64,000 nucleotides of DNA from Trinickia dabaoshanensis (GTDB lineage Bacteria > Pseudomonadota > Gammaproteobacteria > Burkholderiales > Burkholderiaceae), in contig NZ_PNYA01000019.1 of NCBI RefSeq assembly GCF_002879885.1, positions 1-64,000 of the forward strand, written 5' to 3'. Under the pieces are notes generated by a model. That model searched no databases. It saw nothing but the letters and a program-made list of their open reading frames with translations, and had not been told where the DNA came from. Positions 45,080-52,568 of the stretch are shown here, one piece after another. The stretch's first letter is position 1. Each line of letters starts with the position of its first letter. Position numbers and translations under genes: made by a program.

Positions 45080-45142
45080 TAGTTGTAATGTTCGACTAAC
45101 GTGGATCGAAGTATAAGACGACATAGTCGATATTTGCAACTA
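45080..45142. promoter_or_regulatory. Two 19-bp palindromic boxes, probable NrtR operators
   Basis: Box 1 at 45080-45098 is TAGTTG-N7-CGACTA; box 2 at 45124-45142 is TAGTCG-N7-CAACTA. Each is a near-perfect palindrome, and the two are near-exact inverted copies of each other. TAAAAT at 45150-45155 could be the -10 of the regulator gene. One box lies next to each divergent gene. Confidence 0.72.
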
Positions 45143-45191
45143 TCTTTGCTAAAATCTTTTCATGGCGGTGTCGAGCAAGGGAGAAGGACCG

Positions 45192-45890
45192 ATGACCAAG
45201 ACGTACAAGAAGCCGGACGTGAGCGTCGACGTAGTGCTGTTGACGCTCGCGGAGCCAGGCTTGATGGTCGCGCTCCACCGGCGCCCGGGCGAACCGTACG
45301 CGGGGGCGCTCGCTTTGCCCGGCGGCTATATCCATGCCGACGAGGACGCTTCCCTCGAAGACGCGGCGCGCCGTACGTTGCGGGAAAAGACTGGGCTCGC
45401 GCCGCGTTACCTCGAGCAGTTGCAGACGTTCGCGGGCCCCGAGCGCGATCCGCGCGGATGGTCGGTGGCGATCAGCTACGTCGCGCTGGTGCCGTTCGAA
45501 GAATTGGCGTCGGTACGCGGCGGCGTCTTCGAGTTCTATTCGGTGGATGCCATCCCCGAGCTGGCGTTCGACCATAGCGAGCAAGTGCGCGCCGCTGTGC
45601 TGCGCGTCCGGAACAAGTCGAGCTACTCGACGCTGCCGTGCTGGCTGCTACCCGAGAAGTTCACGTTGACGCAATTGCAACACACGTACGAAGGCGTCTT
45701 CGGCGAAGCGGTCACGCGCGCGACCTTCCGGTCGCGGCTCGGCATCAAGGTGGGCGACGTCAAGGCCGGGGAAGCGGTGGACGAGGCCGGCGTCTTGATC
45801 GCGACCGACGACTATCAAGTCGGGAATCAAAGACCCGCGCGGCTTTTCCGCGCGGACAAACTCGGCTTGTTCAAGCGCGCGAGTTGGTGA
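45192..45890 (+). CDS. nrtR: NrtR-type Nudix-related transcriptional regulator of NAD metabolism
   Basis: A 232-residue protein: an N-terminal Nudix fold (about 8-140) and a C-terminal winged helix (about 150-230: TLTQLQHTYEGVFGEAVTRATFRSRL). The Nudix box at 44-69 is degenerate: the canonical REUxEExGU reads RTLREKTGL, so two catalytic Glu are lost. This is the hallmark of NrtR, which binds ADP-ribose or relatives and then leaves DNA. AGAAGGA precedes the ATG at 45192; an ATG at 45162 is possible. It is divergent from the NAMPT/Prs pair across two boxes, so autoregulation plus control of that pair is likely. Confidence 0.9.
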   Translation: MTKTYKKPDVSVDVVLLTLAEPGLMVALHRRPGEPYAGALALPGGYIHADEDASLEDAARRTLREKTGLAPRYLEQLQTFAGPERDPRGWSVAISYVALVPFEELASVRGGVFEFYSVDAIPELAFDHSEQVRAAVLRVRNKSSYSTLPCWLLPEKFTLTQLQHTYEGVFGEAVTRATFRSRLGIKVGDVKAGEAVDEAGVLIATDDYQVGNQRPARLFRADKLGLFKRASW

Positions 45891-45911
45891 GAACGCGAGG
45901 CTGAGCGCCCC

Positions 45912-46826
45912 TTAAGCCGCCTGCGCGGCGCGCGCGCTCGCCTCGCCATCCAGCTTCGCTTGCCCGAGCACCCAATCGCGAAACGCCGCGACATCCTCTC
46001 GCTCGGCCTTCGCATCCGGATAGACGAGCCAATAGCTGTAGTCGTTCGGAATCTCGAGATCGAACGGCCTGACGAGGCGGCCTTCACGTAGATCGTGCCG
46101 CGCGAGGGTCAGCCTGCCGAGCGCCACGCCCTGCCCGCGCATGGCAGCTTGCAAAACGAGCGCCGCGTCGTCGAAAGCGAGACCGGCATCGACGTCGATA
46201 TCGGTCACACCCGCGCGCTCGCACCACATCCGCCAGCCGCCGCGCGGCACGTCGTGCAGCAAATGCGCATGCCGCAAATCGGCCGGTTCGAGCAGTGCCT
46301 GGGCGCCCGCCGCGAGCGACGGCGCGCACACGGGACTCAGCGATTCGGTCGCAAGGAGTTCGGCATTCAAGCCCGGCCATCGGCCCAAACCGGAGCGAAT
46401 TCCGAGATCGAAACGATCGTCGATCCCGTCCCAGAGCTGGGTCGAGGTCGTCAGCTTCAACTCGATATCGGGATGATGCTTGCGAAACGCGTCCAGGCGC
46501 GGCACGAGCCAACAGGCCGCGAACGAGGGCAAGGCGGTGATGCGCAGCGGCCCTTCGCTGCCGTGCTTGACGCGCGCCGTGGCCGAGGCGATCCGATCGA
46601 GCGCGATCGAGATGTCCGCTAGATAGGCGCGGCCTTTTTCGGTGATCGTCAATTGATGGCCGCGCCGCTCGAACAAACGAAGCCCCAACCATTGCTCGAG
46701 TTGACGAACTTGATGGCTGATCGCGGCCTGGGTCACATGCAATTCGGCCGCCGCTTGCGTGAAGTTCAAATGACGCGCGGCGGCCTCGAAGGCGCGAACC
46801 GCGCCCAGTGGAGGTAGGCGGCGCAT
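45912..46826 (-). CDS. LysR-family regulator (GcvA-like)
   Basis: A 304-residue LysR regulator. The N-terminal helix-turn-helix PLGAVRAFEAAARHLNFTQAAAELHVTQAAISHQVRQLEQWLGLRLF (residues 6-52) and the two-lobed effector domain match the GcvA branch (LPSFAACWLVPRLDAFRKHHPDIEL; GGWRMWCERAG). It is divergent from a LysE/RhtB exporter, the classic pairing in which the regulator senses the exported amino acid. The effector is not known. Confidence 0.9.
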   Translation of the reverse strand: MRRLPPLGAVRAFEAAARHLNFTQAAAELHVTQAAISHQVRQLEQWLGLRLFERRGHQLTITEKGRAYLADISIALDRIASATARVKHGSEGPLRITALPSFAACWLVPRLDAFRKHHPDIELKLTTSTQLWDGIDDRFDLGIRSGLGRWPGLNAELLATESLSPVCAPSLAAGAQALLEPADLRHAHLLHDVPRGGWRMWCERAGVTDIDVDAGLAFDDAALVLQAAMRGQGVALGRLTLARHDLREGRLVRPFDLEIPNDYSYWLVYPDAKAEREDVAAFRDWVLGQAKLDGEASARAAQAA

Positions 46827-46894
46827 GCGCTCGATAATCTCATGTTATCGAGTCGATGAAAATCCCTCGCTTGGTGCCGCGCGCGAACCTGCGT

Positions 46895-46922
46895 CTAATG
46901 ATCGCCAGTCATCGATCATTAG
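46895..46922. promoter_or_regulatory. Perfect 10-bp inverted repeat upstream of the LysE-type exporter
   Basis: CTAATGATCG (46895-46904) and CGATCATTAG (46913-46922) are exact complements with an 8-base spacer. The right arm runs into the AGGAGA ribosome site (46921-46926). It may be a DNA operator or an RNA hairpin masking the ribosome site. Confidence 0.6.
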
Positions 46923-46930
46923 GAGAACGC

Positions 46931-47533
46931 ATGGTTTCGCTGCAAATATGGATGCTCATCGTCGGCTTTTCGGTGCCGATGATCATCAGCCCCGGTCCGG
47001 GCAATACGATCCTCGCCACCGCGGGCGGGCGCTTCGGCGTGCGCGGCACGATGCCCTTCTGGTTCGGATTCGAAGCCGCCAATTTCATCTGGTGCCTCGT
47101 CTACGGCTTCGAGTTGAGCCGCGTCCTGCATGACGTGCCGGGCGCCGCTCACGTGCTCAAGTGGCTCGGCATCGCCTATACGATTTATCTCGCGTATGGC
47201 TTCGTCAAACCGTCGAAAGGCAATAAGAAGACGGCCATGCCGCGGCTCACCGCAATCGACGGATTTTTATCCGTCTCGCTCAATCCGAAAATCCATTCGA
47301 TGATTTTCGTCTTGTTCTCGCAATTCCTACGGCCCGGGATTTCGCTTGCGCAACAAGTGCTGCAAATCACGTTCGTCTTTACCGTGCTTTGCATCGTCTG
47401 CCACTTTCCTTGGATCTACGGCGGACGCGTCGTATTCCATCGATTCAGCGACGAAAAGTCCGCGAAACTCCAAGGCTATCTGTTCGGCGGATGCATGGCC
47501 GCCGTTGCGCTCGTTCTCGCCGTCACCGTTTAA
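46931..47533 (+). CDS. LysE/RhtB-family exporter
   Basis: A 200-residue inner-membrane transporter of the LysE superfamily with six predicted segments. ISPGPGNTILATAGGRFGVRG (residues about 19-39) is the family signature. It exports an amino acid or a similar small molecule. AGGAGA sits 4 bases before the ATG. It is divergent from a LysR regulator, and its ribosome site overlaps a perfect inverted repeat. Substrate unknown. Confidence 0.9.
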   Translation: MVSLQIWMLIVGFSVPMIISPGPGNTILATAGGRFGVRGTMPFWFGFEAANFIWCLVYGFELSRVLHDVPGAAHVLKWLGIAYTIYLAYGFVKPSKGNKKTAMPRLTAIDGFLSVSLNPKIHSMIFVLFSQFLRPGISLAQQVLQITFVFTVLCIVCHFPWIYGGRVVFHRFSDEKSAKLQGYLFGGCMAAVALVLAVTV

Positions 47534-47613
47534 CTGCGCCGTCACGCGCCGCGCACGCCCCGGCCGCGCCCCCCGGTAGGTCGCCGTTGATATCGTTCCA
47601 AGACACGCTTGAG

Positions 47614-47628
47614 TGATATGTTATATCA
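47614..47628. promoter_or_regulatory. Probable Zur operator
   Basis: TGATATGTTATATCA is a perfect palindrome (6-base arms, 3-base centre), AT-rich like proteobacterial Zur boxes, and 32 bases before the zur start. Autorepression of the whole zur-znuACB unit is likely. Confidence 0.68.
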
Positions 47629-47659
47629 TCTCACCCATGCCTCCTTACGGAACGACCCC

Positions 47660-48130
47660 ATGTCCGCCGCCTCTTTGACAGCCCGGCTCGCGCGCGCCGA
47701 TGCGTACGCGGCCGAACATGGCCTGGCGCTCACGCAGTTGCGGCGCCAGGTATATGCGCTCGTGGCCGCCGCCGGCAAGCCGATCGGCGCTTACGATCTG
47801 CTCGCCGCCCTGGAACCCGAACGCGGCCGCGTGCCGCCCACCACCGTCTATCGCGCGCTGGATTTTCTCGTCGAGCACGGGTTCGTCCATCGCATCGAAT
47901 CGCGTAACGCCTTCGTCGCGTGCTGCGAAATCGGCAAGCCGCACCAAAGCCAGTTCCTGATCTGCGAACGCTGCGGCGACACGCTCGAGATTCCCGGCGA
48001 GGAACTGGCCGAACGGCTCTCGTCCACGCCGCCCGCCCATGGCTTCGAAGTGCATAAGCAAGTGGTCGAATTGAGCGGGCTGTGCGGCCAATGCCGGCAC
48101 AAGCGCGGCGAGTCGCGCGAGCGTCGATGA
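47660..48130 (+). CDS. zur: Zinc uptake regulator (Fur family)
   Basis: A 156-residue Fur-family repressor. The DNA-binding part has LTQLRRQVYALVAAAGKPIGAYDLLAALEPE and PPTTVYRALDFLVEHGFVHRIES. The structural zinc site has CERCG and a C-terminal CGQC. NAFVACCEIGKPHQSQFLIC contains regulatory-site residues. Zur is preferred over Fur because znuA, znuC and znuB follow directly. The ATG at 47660 removes a 17-codon extension covering the operator. Confidence 0.93.
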   Translation: MSAASLTARLARADAYAAEHGLALTQLRRQVYALVAAAGKPIGAYDLLAALEPERGRVPPTTVYRALDFLVEHGFVHRIESRNAFVACCEIGKPHQSQFLICERCGDTLEIPGEELAERLSSTPPAHGFEVHKQVVELSGLCGQCRHKRGESRERR

Positions 48131-48174
48131 AGCCCTTCCTATCCACACGCCGCTCACGATAATTAGGAGAACAA

Positions 48175-49095
48175 ATGACATCGATCGACCGTACCGGTCG
48201 CATGGCAAGGCATGCGCGAGCACTCACGCGCCGCATCGCATTGGCGCTGACCGCACTGACCGTCAGCACCGCCGCGCTCGCGCAAACGAGCCCGCTTCCG
48301 GTCGTGGCCGCGGAAAACTTTTACGGCGACGTCGTCAAACAACTGGGTGGCGCGCATGTGAGCGTCACGAGTATCTTGAACAACCCCGACCAAGACCCGC
48401 ACTTGTTCGAAGCGAGCCCGAAGACGGCCCGCGATCTGCACCGCGCGGCGCTCGTCGTCTACAACGGCGCCGATTACGACCCGTGGATGGACAAGCTCTT
48501 GGCGGCATCGCGCAACGACAAGCGGATCGTGATCGTCGCGGCCGAACTCGTCGGCAAGAAGGCCGGCGACAACCCGCACCTATGGTACGACCCAAAGACG
48601 ATGCCCGCCGTGGCCAAGAAGGTCGTCGATGCGCTCGATCGCGCCGATCCGGCGCACAAGGCCGACTACGACGCGAACCTCGCCGCGTTCCTCGCCTCGC
48701 TCGAGCCAGTCGAGCACAAGATCGACGCGCTGCGGGCGAAATACCGAGGCACCGCCGTAACCGCTACCGAACCCGTCGCCGGCTATCTGTGCGACGCGAT
48801 CGGCCTCACGATGCGCAACGCGCGCTTTCAATTGGCGGTGATGAACGACACAGAACCCGCACCACTGGATATCGTCGCCTTCGAGCGGGACTTGCGCAGC
48901 AGGCAAGTTCACGTGCTCGTCTATAACGCGCAAGCCGTGACCCCATTGACTCGCCGCATGCTCGAATCGGCGCGTGCGTCGCAGGTGCCGAGCGTCAGCG
49001 TGACGGAAACCGAGCCTGCTTCAACGACATATCAGCAATGGATGAGCACGCAAATCGACGCCCTGGCACGCGCGCTCGGGGAACGCGGACAATGA
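48175..49095 (+). CDS. znuA: Zinc ABC transporter, periplasmic binding protein
   Basis: A 306-residue cluster A-1 metal-binding protein with an N-terminal signal peptide (cleavage near Ala36). Metal ligands His76 (QDPHLFE) and His135 (DNPHLWYDP) are clear. The third position, normally His, appears as Glu199 in TATEPVAGYL, and a late acidic residue is in TETEPA. The His/Asp-rich loop between the first two ligands, common in ZnuA, is absent. AGGAGA precedes the ATG. It is the first transporter gene of the zur operon. Zinc is inferred from zur; manganese is less likely. Confidence 0.9.
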   Translation: MTSIDRTGRMARHARALTRRIALALTALTVSTAALAQTSPLPVVAAENFYGDVVKQLGGAHVSVTSILNNPDQDPHLFEASPKTARDLHRAALVVYNGADYDPWMDKLLAASRNDKRIVIVAAELVGKKAGDNPHLWYDPKTMPAVAKKVVDALDRADPAHKADYDANLAAFLASLEPVEHKIDALRAKYRGTAVTATEPVAGYLCDAIGLTMRNARFQLAVMNDTEPAPLDIVAFERDLRSRQVHVLVYNAQAVTPLTRRMLESARASQVPSVSVTETEPASTTYQQWMSTQIDALARALGERGQ

Positions 49096-50039
49096 ACGAC
49101 GATAGCCTGCGCGACCCGCCTTCGCCTACGGCCTTGACCGGCCGTTCGTACGGCCCCGCTTTGGAGCTCGAACACGTCTCGCTCGAATTGGCCGGACGCA
49201 CGATCTTGCGCGATGTAAGCCTGACCATCGATCAAGGCGAATTCGTCGGGGTGCTCGGTCCGAACGGCGCCGGCAAAACGACGCTGATGCGCGCCGTGCT
49301 CGGCTTGGTGCCGGTGGCGAGCGGCCGGATCCGCCTGGGTTCGCAAGCGGTCGAGCGCGGCAATCCGTCGATCGGCTACATGCCGCAAACGCGCAGCGCG
49401 CTGGCGAGCCGTCGTGTGCTGGGCCGCGATTTCGTCGCAATGGCCGCGGACGGTCACCGCTGGGGCCTGCCGATCGCCGACAGCGCGACCCGCGCGGACG
49501 TCGAGCGCGTGCTCGATCTCGTCGGCGCCGGCAAGCTCGCCGCACGGCCGCTCACGGAGCTTTCCGGCGGCGAACGCCAGCGGCTGCTGCTGGCTCAGTG
49601 CCTACTCGGCAAGCCGCGGCTGTTGCTGCTCGACGAACCGCTCATCAGTCTCGATCCCCACCATCAACGCAGCGTGGTCGAGCTCGTGCGGCGAGCGCAG
49701 CGAGAGCTCGGCATCACCGTGCTGTTCTCGGCGCACGAACTCAATCCGCTGCTCAATGCGATCGACCGCGTGCTTTATTTGGGTAGCGGCAGCGCCGCGC
49801 TGGGAACCGTCGACGAAGTCATCACGCGGCCGGTGCTCTCGCGGCTATACGGTTCGCCGATCGACGTCATGCGCGTGAACGGACGCATTTTCGTCATGTC
49901 GGGCGACGTCGAAGTGGAAAAGCACGATCACGGACACGAGAGCGACGGCAACGGCGCGCACCATGGGCATGAGCACGACCATGGGCACGGCCACCGCCAC
50001 GGCGACGACTCATCACACGGACACACGCACGATGTTTGA
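49092..50039 (+). CDS. znuC: Zinc ABC transporter ATPase with His-rich tail
   Basis: A 315-residue ABC ATPase. Walker A is GPNGAGKTT at 56-64, the signature is LSGGERQRLLLAQ, and Walker B is LLLLDEPLISLD. The last 39 residues (277-315) hold 14 His alternating with Gly, Asp and Glu, a likely cytoplasmic zinc-binding tail. The ATG overlaps the znuA stop (ATGA), and the 3' end overlaps znuB by 8 bases, so the three are translationally coupled. The ATPase domain energises zinc import. Confidence 0.94.
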   Translation: MNDDSLRDPPSPTALTGRSYGPALELEHVSLELAGRTILRDVSLTIDQGEFVGVLGPNGAGKTTLMRAVLGLVPVASGRIRLGSQAVERGNPSIGYMPQTRSALASRRVLGRDFVAMAADGHRWGLPIADSATRADVERVLDLVGAGKLAARPLTELSGGERQRLLLAQCLLGKPRLLLLDEPLISLDPHHQRSVVELVRRAQRELGITVLFSAHELNPLLNAIDRVLYLGSGSAALGTVDEVITRPVLSRLYGSPIDVMRVNGRIFVMSGDVEVEKHDHGHESDGNGAHHGHEHDHGHGHRHGDDSSHGHTHDV

Positions 50040-50814
50040 ATACGACTTCATGGTGAACGCGTTCGCGGCGTCGGGCATCGTCGCCGTGCTCGCGGGCATC
50101 GTCGGCTACTTTCTCGTCATGCGCGGACAAACGTTCGCCGGCCACGCGCTGTCGCACGTCGGATTCACCGGCGCGACCGGGGCCGTGCTCGTCGGCATTT
50201 CGCCGCTTTGGGGCATGATCGGTTTCACGCTAGCGGCGGGACTGTCGATGGGCGCCCTCGGCGAACGGCTGGCCGGCCGCGATGTCGCGATCGGCGTCGT
50301 GCTCTCGCTCGCGCTCGGCTGCGGCTTGCTGTTTCTGCATTTCTTCACGGCCTATGCCACGCAAGTCACGGCATTGCTGTTCGGCAACGTGCTCGGCGTG
50401 ACCAAGCAAACGCTCCTCGTGCTCGCGGGCATCGGCGCCGCCAGCCTGATCGCGTTGGCTTCGATCATGCGGCCGCTGCTGTTCGCGACCTTGCAGCCGG
50501 AACTGGCGGAAGCGAAAGGCGTCTCGCTGCGGTTGGTCTCCGTCCTGTTCCTGGCCATCGCCGCGCTTGCGGTCGCCGCCTGCACGCAGATCGTCGGCGT
50601 TCTGCTCGTGTTCACGCTGATGGTCGGGCCGGCCGCCGCCGCCCAAAACCTCTCGACGCGGCTCGCCACCGGCGTGGCGCTCGCGGCGCTGTTCGCGCTC
50701 GGCGAGGCTTGGCTGGGCGTGACGCTCGCCTTCTACACCGATTGGCCGACGAGCTTTTGGATCACCGCGCTTTCCGCGCTCGTCTACGGCGCCAGTTTGC
50801 TGCGCCGCCGCTAA
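50032..50814 (+). CDS. znuB: Zinc ABC transporter permease
   Basis: A 260-residue inner-membrane permease of the ABC-3 family with about eight hydrophobic segments. Motifs: GYFLVMRGQTFAGHALSHVGFTGATGAVL, LLFGNVLGVT and QIVGVLLVFTLMVGPAAAAQNL. The ATG at 50032 lies within the end of znuC, fitting coupled translation; upstream codons merely read through the His-rich tail in another frame. It is last in zur-znuA-znuC-znuB. Confidence 0.93.
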   Translation: MFEYDFMVNAFAASGIVAVLAGIVGYFLVMRGQTFAGHALSHVGFTGATGAVLVGISPLWGMIGFTLAAGLSMGALGERLAGRDVAIGVVLSLALGCGLLFLHFFTAYATQVTALLFGNVLGVTKQTLLVLAGIGAASLIALASIMRPLLFATLQPELAEAKGVSLRLVSVLFLAIAALAVAACTQIVGVLLVFTLMVGPAAAAQNLSTRLATGVALAALFALGEAWLGVTLAFYTDWPTSFWITALSALVYGASLLRRR

Positions 50815-51073
50815 AACCGTCTTCGCGCTCGTCCCACGCCCTCCAGCCGGCTTCCCGGCCAGGGCGTGCCCTTCCCTTCCCGCCGCCCCCCCACGCTCGC
50901 ACTGATTTTCGCGCTGCACCGCGCCTTGACTTTCGCGCGCCACAAACCGATCATTCGCTCAGTCAGAGATCAAAAGATCCATTTTTAGGCGGCGGTCGGC
51001 CCGCCGCACTCAACATTGCTGGGGCGCGAGCCTGCATTGGCGACCGTATTCGCGCTCACAAAGGAGACAAACG

Positions 51074-52474
51074 ATGCACAACGGCTCGAACGTGATCTTG
51101 CATCTGGGCGTGGGCTCGTTTCATCGCGCCCACCAAGCGTGGTATCTGCATCGGCTATCCGCCGCCACCGCACCGAACGAGGCGCCTTGGTCGCTGACCG
51201 TCGGCAACATTCGCGCCGATATGAACGAGACGCTCGAGGCGCTGGCCAAACAGCGCGGCGTCTATACGCTCGAGACCGTCACGCCGCAGGGCGAGCGTGC
51301 CTACGAGACGATCCGCTCGATCACGCGCGTGTTGCCGTGGACGTCCACGCTCGCGCCGATCGTCGAGGCCGGCGCCGATCCTGCTTGCAAGATCATTTCG
51401 TTTACGGTGACCGAGGGCGGCTACTACCTCGACGAGCATGATCGGCTCGATACGGCGAACCCGGATTTGGCCGCCGATTTGGGCGGCGCTCGCACCACGA
51501 TTTACGGCGCGCTGGCCGCGATTCTCGAGGCACGGCGCGCGAGCGGCGCGGGTCCCGTCACGCTGCAAAGCTGCGACAACCTGCGCAGCAACGGCGAGCG
51601 CTTCGAAGCGGGCATGCGCGCCTTCCTGGCCGCACGCGGCGAAACGGCGCTCGAAGCGTGGTTCGAGGCGAACACCACCTGCCCGAACTCGATGGTCGAT
51701 CGCATCACGCCGCGGCCGACGGACGACGTGCGCGCACGCGTGCTCGAGGCGACGGGCGTTCCGGATAGCTGCCCCGTCATGGGCGAGGCGTTCATTCAAT
51801 GGGTGATCGAAGATCGCTTCAAAGCAGGACGTCCGGCGTGGGAGCGTGCGGGGGCCGAACTGGTCGACTCGGTCATGCCGTACGAAGAAGCGAAAATCCG
51901 CATTCTGAACGCGAGCCATAGCTGCATCGCCTGGGCCGGCACGCTCGTCGGCCATACCTACATCCACGAGGGAACGCTCGATCCGGACGTGCGCCGTTTC
52001 GCCCACGAGTACGTCACACAAGACGTCATCCCTTGTTTGACGCCGAGCCCGCTCGACCTGGCGCGCTATCGCGACGTCGTGCTCGATCGTTTCAGCAATC
52101 CCTACATCCAAGATACGAACCAACGCGTCGCGGCGGACGGTTTTTCGAAAATCCCGGGGTTTATCGCCCCGACGCTCGTCGAAAGCTTTTCGCGCAACGC
52201 GCAGCCGAACGCCACCGCGATCTTGCCGGCGCTGTTCTTCCGCTTCCTCGACCAATGGCACAAAGGCGCGCTGCCCTATGCGTACCAGGACGGTTTGCTC
52301 GATGAAGCCGCGGTGCGCGCGTGGTTCGACACGCCCGAGCCGCTCGCGCGCTTTTGCGCGTCGCGCGCGCTGTGGGGCAGCTTGGCGGACGACGCCCGGC
52401 TCGAGCGGGTGATTCAAGCCGCGCTCGAACGCGTCGATGCGTGGCTCGCCTCGCGGGGCGCGCCGGCGCGTTGA
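51074..52474 (+). CDS. Long-chain polyol dehydrogenase (mannitol/arabinitol dehydrogenase family)
   Basis: A 466-residue zinc-independent NAD-dependent polyol dehydrogenase. The nucleotide site LHLGVGSFHRAHQAWYL is at 9-25. The catalytic Lys274, Asn279 and His282 of the family (KIRILNASH) are in place. NSMVDRITPRP at 205-215 is typical. It oxidises mannitol, arabinitol or sorbitol to the ketose. The xylulokinase next door favours D-arabinitol to D-xylulose, but mannitol to fructose cannot be excluded. AAAGGAG precedes the ATG. It starts the plus-strand polyol set. Confidence 0.92.
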   Translation: MHNGSNVILHLGVGSFHRAHQAWYLHRLSAATAPNEAPWSLTVGNIRADMNETLEALAKQRGVYTLETVTPQGERAYETIRSITRVLPWTSTLAPIVEAGADPACKIISFTVTEGGYYLDEHDRLDTANPDLAADLGGARTTIYGALAAILEARRASGAGPVTLQSCDNLRSNGERFEAGMRAFLAARGETALEAWFEANTTCPNSMVDRITPRPTDDVRARVLEATGVPDSCPVMGEAFIQWVIEDRFKAGRPAWERAGAELVDSVMPYEEAKIRILNASHSCIAWAGTLVGHTYIHEGTLDPDVRRFAHEYVTQDVIPCLTPSPLDLARYRDVVLDRFSNPYIQDTNQRVAADGFSKIPGFIAPTLVESFSRNAQPNATAILPALFFRFLDQWHKGALPYAYQDGLLDEAAVRAWFDTPEPLARFCASRALWGSLADDARLERVIQAALERVDAWLASRGAPAR

Positions 52475-52568
52475 TGCGCCTTGGCGCAAGCCGCACCGCG
52501 CGGTTAAAGTAGCGCATTCGCGTTTTCCGACTCCGTCACCGATCGTATCGATCAAGGGGCCGTCCGCC

